Assembly: GCF_000015665.1 (NCBI RefSeq)
Contig: NC_008817.1
Span: forward strand, 310,001 to 374,000
Length of the DNA: 64,000 nt
Direction of reading: 5' to 3'
Source of the DNA: Prochlorococcus marinus str. MIT 9515
Lineage (GTDB): Bacteria; Cyanobacteriota; Cyanobacteriia; PCC-6307; Cyanobiaceae
Of this stretch, positions 42,102 to 51,349 are shown in pieces; within the stretch, counting starts at the first letter, position 1; each line of letters starts with the position of its first letter. The notes below the pieces were generated by a model. The model was not told the origin of the DNA. It did not search any database and saw only the letters and a list, made by a program, of their open reading frames with translations. The position numbers were made by a program, and so were the translations under genes.

Positions 42102-42374
42102 ATGAAAAAAAAAGGGATGCAAGCGGTAGACGATGCAATAAAAAAAGGCATTGATTTAGATGGGACTCCAATTCCTTCAAAAATGCTTGAACTTTATAGC
42201 AGAATTATGAATGCGGAAAATCAAAGAGAAAGAAGCGGAGTCAAAAAATCTATGCGAAATAGATGCGTCAAAACAGGTTCTAAGCATTTTGATAAAGAAA
42301 CATTAAATCAATTATTAATTGATTCTGGTTGGGAAGGATTAAAAGAAAAAGAAATTTTATTTTTCTACAATTAA
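42102..42374 (+). CDS. hypothetical basic protein
   Basis: 90 aa, rich in Lys, starting MKKKGMQAVDDAIKKGIDLD. A central KSMRNRCVKTGSKHFDKETL stretch may bind nucleic acid. No recognised family. Monocistronic. Confidence 0.65.
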   Translation: MKKKGMQAVDDAIKKGIDLDGTPIPSKMLELYSRIMNAENQRERSGVKKSMRNRCVKTGSKHFDKETLNQLLIDSGWEGLKEKEILFFYN

Positions 42375-42550
42375 TTCCACTTGAATAATATATTTAATTA
42401 AACTAACTAATTTTGATATCCAAATAGTTTAGGTATCGATGATTTTGAATAAAAGACTATGTAAAATATATTATCTTGAAAAGGAATCAAAAATATTTTC
42501 AAAATTGAATTGACTGCTATTACTTAGATATACCTAATTTCATTATTGAT

Positions 42551-42715
42551 ATGGATCTTACTGAGTATTTATCCAAAATTTTTTTAGGACAGGAGTCAGT
42601 AATGATGAGTAACTTTATTTATGTAGTTTTTCCTGTTTTATCATTAACAGTTTTGATGTTTAGTTTAAGAAGTATTTTTCAAGGTTCTTATACTTCAAAA
42701 ATGAAAAAAGAATAA
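42551..42715 (+). CDS. small single-span membrane protein
   Basis: A 54-aa frame, MDLTEYLSKIFLGQESVMM, then a transmembrane helix FIYVVFPVLSLTVLMF and the basic tail RSIFQGSYTSKMKKE. Good ATG. Function unknown. Confidence 0.6.
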   Translation: MDLTEYLSKIFLGQESVMMSNFIYVVFPVLSLTVLMFSLRSIFQGSYTSKMKKE

Positions 42716-42759
42716 TTAACTAGACTTGTCTAAACTTTTGGAAGTTAAGGTGAATTGAT

Positions 42760-43104
42760 TTATTTAAACCAACCTTTTTTAGTAGGAGAATTTGTTTCTT
42801 GCACTTTAATGTTGGCTATTTTTACAGCCTTTTTAAAGGCTAAGTTGGCTTCTACTAAAGTTATTGTTGATATTAAGAATAAACCTGCGATCCCTATTAG
42901 TTGGTTTGTTTGAGTTGGCTCTTTATCGCCTTGCAAGATTATCCCAATTGTGAACCATGCTGTTACTGCTCCTGCAGTTAAAAAGTATGGTATCCATCTT
43001 CTTTGGTAGAGATATCCGGTACCTACTCCTGGAAAGAAATTTAATAGGGATGCAACCCATCCGCTTGAAGTTGCAAGAACTTGTTCTCTTGAAAGTTTGT
43101 CCAT
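42760..43104 (-). CDS. hypothetical membrane protein
   Basis: 114 aa. VASLLNFFPGVGTGYLYQRRWIPY resembles the start of TM2-like membrane proteins, followed by two spans (FLTAGAVTAWFTIGIIL and LIGIAGLFLISTITLVE) and a basic tail. Function unknown. Confidence 0.68.
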   Translation of the reverse strand: MDKLSREQVLATSSGWVASLLNFFPGVGTGYLYQRRWIPYFLTAGAVTAWFTIGIILQGDKEPTQTNQLIGIAGLFLISTITLVEANLAFKKAVKIANIKVQETNSPTKKGWFK

Positions 43105-43110
43105 TAATAT

Positions 43111-43215
43111 TTATGTGTTTACTAAATGGTTATTAATGTAAGCGAAAGAGATGGCAGCACAAATTATCCAACTGAAAGGTAAAAACATTCTTACTCGCTC
43201 TTTATTTATATTCAT
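43111..43215 (-). CDS. small single-span membrane protein
   Basis: A 34-aa frame, MNINKERVRMFLPFSWIICA then AISFAYINNHLVNT. It ends 6 bp before the start of the preceding membrane protein gene, same strand. Function unknown; modest support. Confidence 0.4.
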   Translation of the reverse strand: MNINKERVRMFLPFSWIICAAISFAYINNHLVNT

Positions 43216-43760
43216 GATTTTATTATGTATAAGATTTAATGAATTCGTGGTTAATTAAATTAAAAAAAAGACAGGTAAAAAAAACCGTTTTACTATTAAA
43301 TGATTAAATGACGAAAAAACTATGCTTTTCCTTTAGTCCCAGAAATGAATTTAAGTTCATTCTTGACTTCTTTTCTCTTTCTTAAAGATGTTTTAGTTAT
43401 GAATTAGAAGCATCTTCAAGTCTTTTCTTTGGGAAACAATATCATCAAGTTCTTTTTGCTGATCGGTTTCTTTAGTTCTTTCATGTCGCTATATGAGATG
43501 ACATATAGGGGAAGATATGAAAGATTTTAAGAGCAGCAGATCAAACATTGAAGAAATAGTGCTATTTTTTTAAGAATATTTCAAATATCTTATAAAAATT
43601 TGAATATTGTAAGAATATAAACTGAAGAAAATAATACTCAAAATCAATCGAATTTCGATTTGCAATTCAAGACCGGCCAGTATTTATAGGCCTATATTTA
43701 ATTGGTAATCAAACTCCTCTGTATATTTAGAAAGGAACTGAGAATTTTTTAGAAATAAAA
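43216..43760. other. 545-bp gap with no secure gene
   Basis: The minus strand has an open stretch (43393-43485) reading ERTKETDQQKELDDIVSQ and so on, without a start codon. A 12-bp perfect palindrome, TATAGGCCTATA, lies at 43685-43696. Nothing else is recognised. Confidence 0.5.
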
Positions 43761-44177
43761 ATGGATTTAATTATTACACCTAAATTAGTAATTCCTTCAA
43801 GGGAATTAAAATGGCTTTTCTCAAGATCCTCTGGGCCGGGAGGTCAAAAAGTAAATAAAACTAATACTAAAGTAGAGATAATTTTTAATATCGAAGAATC
43901 AATAATATTAAATGATTATCAGAAGATGGTTATAAAGAAAAATCTGAAAACCAAATTAATAAATAATTGTATACGTCTAACCGTTCAGGATCAAAGAAAT
44001 CAATTAGTAAATCGTCAGATAGCAATAGTAAGGATTAGCTCTCTTATTAGAAATTCATTAAAAAACTCATCCAAAGTAAGAAAATTAACTAAACCATCTT
44101 ATGCTGTACAAAAAAGAAGAATCGATGCAAAAAAAAAACGAGGAGAATTAAAGAAAAATAGACAAAGAAAATATTAA
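43761..44177 (+). CDS. arfB: peptidyl-tRNA hydrolase ArfB-like (RF-1 GGQ domain)
   Basis: Rescues stalled ribosomes by hydrolysing peptidyl-tRNA. It has the catalytic GGQ in RSSGPGGQKVNKTNTKVE (GGQ at residues 27-29) and the long basic tail (AVQKRRIDAKKKRGELKKNR) that enters the mRNA channel. 138 aa fits ArfB/YaeJ. Confidence 0.9.
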   Translation: MDLIITPKLVIPSRELKWLFSRSSGPGGQKVNKTNTKVEIIFNIEESIILNDYQKMVIKKNLKTKLINNCIRLTVQDQRNQLVNRQIAIVRISSLIRNSLKNSSKVRKLTKPSYAVQKRRIDAKKKRGELKKNRQRKY

Positions 44178-44285
44178 ATTAGTTAATTTAATTTTGATAT
44201 AAATATTTTTTTAACTTTTGATATATAGGATTATTAATTTATTATTATCTGTTATTAACTTGTTTGAATTTAACTGCTTAATCAA

Positions 44286-44534
44286 ATGAAAAAAGAAAAT
44301 GATTTTTGGTTAATAGATTCTAACTCTGTAGGAGTTATTCGTTTTTATAAGAAAAATAAAAATAAAAAGGATTTGATCGAATATATGTTTATTGAGGAGG
44401 GTATTGTAATGGGTATTCATGGAGAAAATCCACCATTAATGAAAACGACAAAAGAAATAAAGATTGAGGAAGCAAGAATGTTTTGGGAAAGTTTAATAAA
44501 TCAAGGATGGCAAAAAACTAATCCTCAATGGTGA
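44286..44534 (+). CDS. DUF1651-like small protein
   Basis: 82 aa. The end EEARMFWESLINQGWQKTNPQW and the middle IVMGIHGENPPLMKT match the picocyanobacterial family I know as DUF1651 (a short beta part and one helix ending in GW...PQW). Function unknown. Confidence 0.75.
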   Translation: MKKENDFWLIDSNSVGVIRFYKKNKNKKDLIEYMFIEEGIVMGIHGENPPLMKTTKEIKIEEARMFWESLINQGWQKTNPQW

Positions 44535-44730
44535 ATAAATTTTTAAAAAGCGTTTAAGATCATTTATTCTTAATAATCTTATTTTATGTAGCAGTTTAAA
44601 TTTTAAAATCCATAAAGTAGATTAATTATTATTGAAAAGCCAGTTAAGTATTTAAGAAATGTACTTTACATAAATGGTATAAAAACTTAGAGATAAATTA
44701 TTAATTCAAGTGATTGTAGGATTTATAAAT

Positions 44731-44949
44731 CTATAAATTTATAAAAGTACCTTTAGGATATAAAACTGAAATTTTATTTCTTTGGAAAATTTTTCTTTTC
44801 ATTAGATCATTTTCATATCTTCTTAACATCATTAAGTAATTTATGATTCCAAATAATATCAAAAAAATAATGAACTCAAAACCTGCCTCAAAATTCATAT
44901 TTTTTATTTGATCTTTTTTAAAGATTGCAAATTTGTAATAAAAAATCAT
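44731..44949 (-). CDS. small single-span membrane protein
   Basis: 72 aa, or 55 from the internal Met in MNFEAGFEFIIFLILFG, which is the better start. One helix, then MLRRYENDLMKRKIFQRN (basic). Function unknown. Confidence 0.5.
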   Translation of the reverse strand: MIFYYKFAIFKKDQIKNMNFEAGFEFIIFLILFGIINYLMMLRRYENDLMKRKIFQRNKISVLYPKGTFINL

Positions 44950-45048
44950 CAGTATTTATATCTAGTTAATTGAATTCTTAATATTTTTTCATTCTTTATT
45001 AGTAATTATTTTTTTTAATGTTTAAGATTACAATATCTAAAAATTTAT

Positions 45049-45312
45049 ATGGAAAATATACAAAAAGCTGAAAAAGCTTTTAATCAACTCCTATTGCACA
45101 TAATAGGAAAAAATTTTCTTGAAAACTTATCTACGGACAAATTTGATGCAAAATCAATTATTGAAAAATCCATAGAAGAAATAAAAGAAGAGTATTCTTA
45201 TTCATTATCATTACAAGCTCAATGTGTTCCTGATGCTGGAAGACTGATTAGCCAAGCAAAAAGAAAATTAGAAGGTCTTGAGGCATTACTTACTCTTGCG
45301 AAATTGTTATAA
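45049..45312 (+). CDS. hypothetical helical protein
   Basis: 87 aa, all-helical in look (MENIQKAEKAFNQLLLHIIG ... SQAKRKLEGLEALLTLAKLL), soluble. Its last 23 bp overlap the convergent CPBP protease gene. No family recognised. Confidence 0.68.
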   Translation: MENIQKAEKAFNQLLLHIIGKNFLENLSTDKFDAKSIIEKSIEEIKEEYSYSLSLQAQCVPDAGRLISQAKRKLEGLEALLTLAKLL

Positions 45313-46180
45313 ATTTAGAAATCTTTTTCTTATATTTAAAAAAATTATAAAATAATGTAATTATTAACAATGAGATTCCATAAAAACCTCCTAAGGGGTT
45401 TGTATTTATATAACCCGGACCTATTAACCAATTAGGAGCATCTAATGATATTTCCACTAAACCATTATTCATGAGAAACCATATTCCTACAAGACCTCCA
45501 TGCATTCCGGCGCAACCCCACAAGGAATTATCATCTTTGATTCTTATTATTGATAATAAAATGCCAAGTAAAAATAGTCCAAAAAGGATACTGATCATTT
45601 GCCAAAAAGGCATATCGAAGCCTGTATGAGCCATACTAAATACTAATGATTGAATAATACAGGCCTTTTTAAATCCGTATTGATTTTTTAGTTCTTCTAA
45701 AAGCCAACCTCGAAATATTAGCTCTTCCGCAAAGCCAATCCCAATTATTAAAACTAAAGAATTCAATAATATTTCAGGTGATAATCTACCTAACCAATTT
45801 CCCCATTCATTACTAATAATTGGAATTAATATTAGGGATAACAAAATAAATGCGTATAATAAACCTCTGAGAAAATATATAAATCTTTCTGGCTTTTTAT
45901 CAATTTTATTAATGCCTAGAAGCATCCACGTATCATTTAATCCCCAACGTATTTCAAACCATTTAGGCATTGCTGTAATAAATAATAAGAACGTAATAAT
46001 GGTTCCTATTAGGGATATCTTATCTTCCCCTACACCTGTAAACAATAAAGGATTTGCTAATAGCCAACCTAATAAATAAAGGCAAGGCATGAATAAAATT
46101 ATCGTTAATATTCGAGGTTTTATCAATAAGAATTTTTCATATATTGTTTTTATTGAGTTTAAAATATAAAACATATTCAA
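45290..46180 (-). CDS. CPBP-family intramembrane protease (CAAX-like)
   Basis: A 296-aa protein with about eight membrane helices. It has the catalytic EExxxR (FAEELIFRGWLLEEL; Glu-152, Glu-153, Arg-157) and the FxxxH motif (LVFSMAHTGF, His-185). Family members cut or mature membrane peptides. The substrate is unknown. Confidence 0.9.
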   Translation of the reverse strand: MNMFYILNSIKTIYEKFLLIKPRILTIILFMPCLYLLGWLLANPLLFTGVGEDKISLIGTIITFLLFITAMPKWFEIRWGLNDTWMLLGINKIDKKPERFIYFLRGLLYAFILLSLILIPIISNEWGNWLGRLSPEILLNSLVLIIGIGFAEELIFRGWLLEELKNQYGFKKACIIQSLVFSMAHTGFDMPFWQMISILFGLFLLGILLSIIRIKDDNSLWGCAGMHGGLVGIWFLMNNGLVEISLDAPNWLIGPGYINTNPLGGFYGISLLIITLFYNFFKYKKKISKFITISQE

Positions 46181-46270
46181 GGTTTATCTTTTTTTATAGA
46201 TATCAAAAAAATATAAAAAGTAATCATAATATAATTTATGAAATTTTTCACATTTTATATTAGTACTTAA

Positions 46271-47113
46271 TTAAGTATTTCGATTGAGTATGGTTTCATT
46301 TGGAAGGATTACTCTTTTTTCTTTTAATGAGAAATTTTCTGGTACTATAAATTCTTTCTTTGTAATTGATAGAAAAGATGCCCACCATGAAAAAGTGCTA
46401 TTACTTAAAATCGCAAATTTTGAAGATCTTATGAGATTAAAATCATTTTTAATTGTATCTGAGTTTAACATTGAGATCTTTAAATCAATAAAGCATTTTT
46501 TTATTTCCTTTAAAAATTCTTTTCCATATTGTTGATCTTCCGAAATTAATTTGAAGGATCTATGTCCCTTTGAGATTGCATATTTTATTGATTTTTTATA
46601 GTAATCTAATTTACAAATATTTAAATCTGATATTTTGAGAAAATCACTTCCTCTTAAATGAATAACTACATCATTATCGCGAATCTTAAGATATTCATTA
46701 TTTAATTCAATCGGTCTTAATTTTAATTGACTAAAGTAATTTTTAAGATTGGAGTAAGTCCATTTTTGATTAAAATATCCATCTAAGAACAAAAGTTTTT
46801 TTTCATTAAAATCATAATCCCTTGAATTGAAATTTCTATCATTAACACTTATTAATGGCATGAAACTCCCAAATCTTAAAGACGCTGATGTTTTAGCGAC
46901 AAATTTTTTTAAAATATTTAGATCCTTTGAATTATCATAATAAAGCCAAGTAGGTTTCTCGAAAATAGAATTTAAACAATTAATTCTTTTAGGAATATGA
47001 ATATCACCTAAAAAAGAAATAATGACTTTTTCTCTTGGTTTTCTATACTTTAAACATGCAGCGGTTTGGAATAGTTGATTGCCTAGTCCACCCACCATTC
47101 TTGAAAAAATCAT
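46271..47113 (-). CDS. glycosyltransferase family 11 (alpha-1,2-fucosyltransferase-like)
   Basis: A 280-aa GT11 protein: MVGGLGNQLFQTAACLKYRK at the N-terminus, the donor motif VVIHLRGSDFL and the C-terminal SNSTFSWWASFLS are the family's three blocks. It would add a sugar (fucose-type donor) to a cell-surface glycan. It is divergent from a GT2 gene 98 bp away, a pairing typical of surface-modification regions. Confidence 0.9.
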   Translation of the reverse strand: MIFSRMVGGLGNQLFQTAACLKYRKPREKVIISFLGDIHIPKRINCLNSIFEKPTWLYYDNSKDLNILKKFVAKTSASLRFGSFMPLISVNDRNFNSRDYDFNEKKLLFLDGYFNQKWTYSNLKNYFSQLKLRPIELNNEYLKIRDNDVVIHLRGSDFLKISDLNICKLDYYKKSIKYAISKGHRSFKLISEDQQYGKEFLKEIKKCFIDLKISMLNSDTIKNDFNLIRSSKFAILSNSTFSWWASFLSITKKEFIVPENFSLKEKRVILPNETILNRNT

Positions 47114-47211
47114 TTCAAAAAAAATTATAAAGGGATTTAATTTGTTAATGTAAAAAACTTAATTTTTGGCTTTTTAATATTTAAACTACTATAGAGTAAT
47201 TATATATAATT

Positions 47212-47988
47212 TTGAACAAATTGAAAAAAGAGCTTGATCCCATAGAAGAAAATGAACTTTTATTTAATATCATAGTGCCAATATTTAATGCAGAAAAATA
47301 TATTGAAAAATGCCTTAACTCTATAATAAATCAGTCATATAAAAGATTTCAAGTACAAGTGGTTGATGATTGTTCCGGGGATTCTTCTTATGAAATTGCA
47401 TCCTCGATATGTAAAAATAATAAGAATTTAAAAATCGTAAGGAATCCTAGAAGAATTGGAGCATTGAATAATATATCTAATCTGTTAAATAATAATATAA
47501 AAGAACCTAGCAAAACAGTAGATTTGATAATTGATGGCGATGATTATTTATATAGCGGTGATGTCTTTAATATCCTTAAAGAAAAGTATATGGAAACAAA
47601 TTGCTTAATTACTTATGGTAGCCATATATCTTCCAAAGGCGTACAAGGGAAAAAATATCCTAGATTAATTCGAGAATTTAATTTATTCAGAAAATACTTC
47701 TGGTACGCTTCGCATTTAAAAACATTTAGACATGATTTATGGTTGGCTCTTAATCCTAAAGACTTAATTAATAAGAAAGGGGAATATTTTTCAGTAGCCT
47801 CTGATTTGGCAATAATGTTTCCAATGCTAGAGATGGCAGGCAATCGACAGGAGTTTATAAGTGAAATTTTATATGTTTATAATGATAATAATCCGATAAG
47901 TGATCATAAAATCAGAAGAAAAGATCAAATACTATCAGCAAAAGAGATAAGGCGAAAAAGAATATACAATAAGAGAACTTTTTCTTAA
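47212..47988 (+). CDS. glycosyltransferase family 2
   Basis: A 258-aa GT-A fold protein. It has the nucleotide-sugar domain FNIIVPIFNAEKYIEKCLNS, the QVQVVDDCSGDSS motif and the DxD-like IDGDDYLY. It starts from TTG at 47212 (LKKELDPIEENE follows). Probably adds a sugar to a surface polysaccharide or glycolipid. Divergent from the GT11 gene. Confidence 0.9.
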   Translation: MNKLKKELDPIEENELLFNIIVPIFNAEKYIEKCLNSIINQSYKRFQVQVVDDCSGDSSYEIASSICKNNKNLKIVRNPRRIGALNNISNLLNNNIKEPSKTVDLIIDGDDYLYSGDVFNILKEKYMETNCLITYGSHISSKGVQGKKYPRLIREFNLFRKYFWYASHLKTFRHDLWLALNPKDLINKKGEYFSVASDLAIMFPMLEMAGNRQEFISEILYVYNDNNPISDHKIRRKDQILSAKEIRRKRIYNKRTFS

Positions 47989-48253
47989 ATATTTGAATTA
48001 TGTAATTCTCGATTACTGTAAGAAAAATCTTATTTGGAAATTTTTAATTTTCTGATAAATTTCACCTCTCGGTATTTTTTATCTCTGATTAAGTAAAGTA
48101 CTTTGTCAAGAAAAACTTATTTTTTTTTTCTATAGTCAAAAGAAATTATGAGAATTTTTAATATATTTCTTTTATATGTCAACAATAGAAATTCTACTTA
48201 TTGCCAACACCTCAAATTAGTGTTTACTTAATTTGTATATTTACTTAGATTAA

Positions 48254-48343
48254 ATGGAACTTAATTTTAAGACTTTAATGTTTACAGCATTATCTCCAAT
48301 ATTGATTGTGGCAGCTATTGTAGTTGTTTATTTATTCCATTAA
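48254..48343 (+). CDS. small single-span membrane protein
   Basis: A 29-aa frame: MELNFKTLMFTALSPILIVA then AIVVVYLFH. It has the size and look of photosystem- or cytochrome-complex small subunits but matches none I know. Short, so confidence is modest. Confidence 0.45.
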   Translation: MELNFKTLMFTALSPILIVAAIVVVYLFH

Positions 48344-48388
48344 ATAGTATATTTTATTTAAAGCTTTACTTTTTAAAGTTTAAAATTT

Positions 48389-48484
48389 TTAAGGATAAAT
48401 CATCCCTGCTTTTTCTAGAATAAAGGATAAGATTGCTATTGCTGCCATTAGTGAAAGGATCTTGTTTTTTTTAATGAAATCCAT
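48389..48484 (-). CDS. small single-span membrane protein
   Basis: A 31-aa frame, MDFIKKNKILSLMAAIAILS then FILEKAGMIYP. A positively charged start and one helix. Function unknown. Confidence 0.45.
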   Translation of the reverse strand: MDFIKKNKILSLMAAIAILSFILEKAGMIYP

Positions 48485-48652
48485 ATTGAATATAGACAAT
48501 TAATAGCAAGAGATTTTATTAAAAGTTAATTTCGTTTAGTCTCTAAGTTCTATACTTGATTTAATATAAATCAAATTTTATTAAAAATATATTTTTATAA
48601 AGTTATATTCTAATCTTTACATTATATTGTAATTAATTGTAGGTATAGATTG

Positions 48653-48994
48653 ATGGATAAGAAAGGAGCAAAAGGTTATTGGATATCAACGGCAAAAATA
48701 ATTAATCAAGAATTATTTGATGAATATGTTAATCAGGTTGGTCCATGGCTAAAAAATGTTGGTGGAGAAGTATTTGCTAAAGATAAAGAGCCAATTGGAA
48801 AGGAACGAACGGAAGATTCTAATTTAGCCGTTATTTGTGAATTTCCCTCTATGAGGGCAGCGGTTCAAGCCTACGAATCTAAAGAATATGCAGAACTTTC
48901 AAAGCTAAGAAAAAAAGCAACTGAAAACTCTACATTTACCATAATGGAGGGTTTGGATGAAGCTGCAAAGTTAAGAAGAGCCATGGGAAAATAA
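48653..48994 (+). CDS. DUF1330-like protein
   Basis: About 113 aa from the ATG at 48653 (a TTG one codon earlier also fits). GYWISTAKIINQELFDEYVNQVGPWL and ICEFPSMRAAVQAYESKEY fit the DUF1330 family, a ferredoxin-like fold related to EthD/ABM-type small monooxygenase domains. Substrate unknown. Confidence 0.8.
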   Translation: MDKKGAKGYWISTAKIINQELFDEYVNQVGPWLKNVGGEVFAKDKEPIGKERTEDSNLAVICEFPSMRAAVQAYESKEYAELSKLRKKATENSTFTIMEGLDEAAKLRRAMGK

Positions 48995-49061
48995 TTTTAA
49001 ATTAATCATTTCGTAAATTTATATATATAATATTCAATAAAATAAAAATTACAAAATATCA

Positions 49062-49202
49062 ATGGAACCAAATTATGTAGGAGATTTAATACCTTCTATT
49101 GCTTCTTACCAGAAAATTATTGATAAATACGAAAGGGGTTTAAAAAAAGGTGAATTCTATGATGAACCTACTGGGGAAGATTTGATTTATCCAGATTGGT
49201 AA
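49062..49202 (+). CDS. small hypothetical protein, pair with the next gene
   Basis: A 46-aa frame, MEPNYVGDLIPSIASYQKII then DKYERGLKKGEFYDEPTGED and a short end. Only 2 bp separate its stop from the next ATG, so the two are probably translated together. Function unknown. Confidence 0.6.
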   Translation: MEPNYVGDLIPSIASYQKIIDKYERGLKKGEFYDEPTGEDLIYPDW

Positions 49203-49204
49203 TA

Positions 49205-49393
49205 ATGCTTACGACAAAAATTACCTATGCACTAGCGGATTGGATAAGAGAATGGCGAAAATTCAGAAAAGAGAATCCATCTCTAGATGATTGTATAAAG
49301 TTTGCAGAATGGAAAATAAAAAATTATAAATTAACTGATAGTGATCTTATTATAATTGAGAGCATTTTACTTTATGAAACTGAAGAAAGTTGA
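49205..49393 (+). CDS. small hypothetical protein
   Basis: 62 aa from the ATG at 49205 (a TTG at 49196 overlaps the upstream gene and is less likely). It is helical, with WIREWRKFRKENPSLDDCIK and FAEWKIKNYKLTDSDLI. Coupled to the preceding 46-aa gene. No family recognised. Confidence 0.6.
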   Translation: MLTTKITYALADWIREWRKFRKENPSLDDCIKFAEWKIKNYKLTDSDLIIIESILLYETEES

Positions 49394-49797
49394 AACTTTT
49401 AGTAATAAGATTTTAAGTATAGATTGCTCCCTTCCATTGCATCAATATATCTATATAAATTAAGACAATCAGATTATTCATCTTCGTATAAATCGATAAA
49501 TAAGTAAATCAGCATTTTTACGGATTTACTTCAAATCGAGATAGTAGTAATTTATGAATGTTGAGTTGGGAGGCAATCTAAATGATTGATAGTCCGCCTG
49601 AAATTTAGTAAATTTACAAATATAGGAAGCGTATTCCTGACAATGGGATTATTCGAAAAATAAAGTTCAATCAATTAGTCTGATAAGACTTCGCTTTATA
49701 ATTACTAGCGACAAACGGGACTTGAATTTATCGAAAAATATCCCTTAACTCACATATTTTAAAGTTTATGAGTAAATCAACTTTATATTATGTATTG

Positions 49798-49861
49798 CTA
49801 AAATCCTGTAAGTAGGAAATAAGAAATCTAAAAGGGGCTTTTTATTAAAGGCCTCTTTTTT
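49798..49861 (+). ncRNA. candidate short RNA ending in an intrinsic terminator
   Basis: Proposed from TATATTAT (49784-49791, -10-like), a small stem (TCCT at 49804-49807 with AGGA at 49814-49817) and an imperfect hairpin, AAAGGGGCTTT against AAAGGCCTCTTT, with a T6 run ending at 49861. Not matched to any known cyanobacterial RNA. Speculative. Confidence 0.3.
49831..49861 (+). terminator. intrinsic terminator-like hairpin
   Basis: The stem AAAGGGGCTTT / AAAGGCCTCTTT (one wobble, one bulge) around TTATT is followed by TTTTTT. The nearest upstream plus-strand gene ends 438 bp earlier. Confidence 0.6.
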
Positions 49862-49936
49862 CATGATTTATAAAATTACAAACACTTTAGTGTAGATAAT
49901 ATTAATTTTCTATTTGAAATAATTTATATTTATGGA

Positions 49937-50878
49937 ATGAAAGAAAAAAAATTATTCCCCATAATAGAACCAAGAGAAAAGGGTTTTTTGCAAGTAAGTA
50001 GAATTCATTCTATCTATTGGGAAAGATCAGGAAATCAAAATGGTAAAAAGATACTAGTAATTCATGGCGGTCCTGGTGGAGGAAGTCAGCCAAGATATAG
50101 AAGATATTTTAATCCTGAGAAATTTGATATTATTCAATTTGATCAAAGAGGTTGCGGTGCCTCAAGACCTTTTTCAGAATTAAGAGAAAATACAACAAAA
50201 GATCTAGTAGATGATATTGAAAAATTAAGATTAAATCTTAATATAGATTCTTGGCATTTGTTTGGAGGATCATGGGGATCTACGTTAGCTTTGATTTATG
50301 CAATAAAACATCCATCTAGGGTCAAAAGTATGACCTTAAGAGGAATATTTTTATGTAGAAAATTTGAACTCTCATGGTTCTACCAATATGGTGCAAGTGA
50401 AATTTTCCCAGAAGAGTTTGAAAAATATATCTCAGTTATTCCTAAAGATGAAAGGTCTGATTTGGTATCTTCTTTTTATAAATATTTAACATCTCCTAAT
50501 ATCGAACTTAGATCAAAAGCTGCGGCTGCGTGGACAACTTGGGAACTTTCTACAAGTCATCTTATTAAGAGAGATATTGATGTTGGTAAAAGTAAAACTA
50601 ATTCCTTTTCAGATGCTTTCGCAAGAATAGAATGTCATTATTTCATAAACCATATCTTCTTAGAGGAGGATTTTATTATGAAAAATATAAAGACTATAGA
50701 ATCTATTCCAACTAAAATCATTCAAGGAAGATATGACGTGGTCTGTCCTGTGAGAAGTGCTTGGGATCTAAATAAAAAATTAAAAAATTCAGAATTAATA
50801 ATCATTGATGAAGCTGGTCATTCTATGAGTGAAAAGGGAATCACATTGAAATTATTAGAATTAGTTGAAAAGTTATAA
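49937..50878 (+). CDS. pip: prolyl aminopeptidase (proline iminopeptidase)
   Basis: An alpha/beta hydrolase that removes N-terminal Pro from peptides. The oxyanion-hole motif HGGPGGGSQPRYRRYF (residues 43-58), FDQRGCGASRP (68-78), the nucleophile elbow GGSWGSTLAL (Ser-112) and the catalytic His in EAGHSMSE near the end are present. 313 aa is normal. Confidence 0.95.
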   Translation: MKEKKLFPIIEPREKGFLQVSRIHSIYWERSGNQNGKKILVIHGGPGGGSQPRYRRYFNPEKFDIIQFDQRGCGASRPFSELRENTTKDLVDDIEKLRLNLNIDSWHLFGGSWGSTLALIYAIKHPSRVKSMTLRGIFLCRKFELSWFYQYGASEIFPEEFEKYISVIPKDERSDLVSSFYKYLTSPNIELRSKAAAAWTTWELSTSHLIKRDIDVGKSKTNSFSDAFARIECHYFINHIFLEEDFIMKNIKTIESIPTKIIQGRYDVVCPVRSAWDLNKKLKNSELIIIDEAGHSMSEKGITLKLLELVEKL

Positions 50879-50919
50879 AATTTTTGGTAAAACTTTATTT
50901 AATATGATTTCATCAATAT

Positions 50920-51093
50920 TTAGAGACCATTATCTTCAATATTTTTAGCAATACTTCTTAGTAATTCAACAATATCAGAATCTTCACATTCAGTATCCTC
51001 TTTAAGCAGGATACATTCGTCTCTAATACTTACATTAGTACTCCACCAAATTCCAGAACTATTAGTGTCGTCCCATTCAAATCTGTTAGACAT
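50920..51093 (-). CDS. small acidic hypothetical protein
   Basis: A 57-aa frame, MSNRFEWDDTNSSGIWWSTN, then an acidic helix with ECEDSDIVELLRSIAKNIED. Only 4 bp downstream of the next minus-strand gene (51098), so probably cotranscribed. No family recognised. Confidence 0.6.
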   Translation of the reverse strand: MSNRFEWDDTNSSGIWWSTNVSIRDECILLKEDTECEDSDIVELLRSIAKNIEDNGL

Positions 51094-51097
51094 TTTC

Positions 51098-51349
51098 CTA
51101 CGATTTTATATTGACTTCTTCTTGCTCCTTTATATTTTCTTTGATTTCTTCCTTGACTTCTTCTGGCCATTCAATATCAAATCTTGCATACTCTTCTGTT
51201 GCAAATCCTTCAGGATGCCGCTTACAAACTTTTTTTCTTCTTACAAAAACATGATCAACTCTTTTTTCTTCATCCGGAGTAATTATCCTTTCAAGTTCTA
51301 TAACTTCAGTAAATTCTGTTGATTTTAGTTCAATTGTAGGTTTCTTCAT
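51098..51349 (-). CDS. hypothetical protein with Glu/Lys-rich tail
   Basis: 83 aa. The N-terminal part has LERIITPDEEKRVDHVFVRRKK, the tail EWPEEVKEEIKENIKEQEEV is likely a charged helix. Soluble. Function unknown. Confidence 0.62.
   Translation of the reverse strand: MKKPTIELKSTEFTEVIELERIITPDEEKRVDHVFVRRKKVCKRHPEGFATEEYARFDIEWPEEVKEEIKENIKEQEEVNIKS

Larger units (their letters stand above)
49394..49936. other. 543-bp gap, protein-coding potential not seen
   Basis: No open frame of note on either strand. Its right end holds a terminator-like hairpin (49831-49861) with no gene directly before it, preceded by a possible -10 element (TATATTAT at 49784-49791), suggesting a short RNA. Confidence 0.5.

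Noticed and set aside
49680-49830. tRNA-like or glutamine-riboswitch-like words in the 49.4-49.9 kb gap
   Set aside because: GGGACTTGAATTTATC and GTAAGTAGG are suggestive, but no cloverleaf or riboswitch fold could be built around them.
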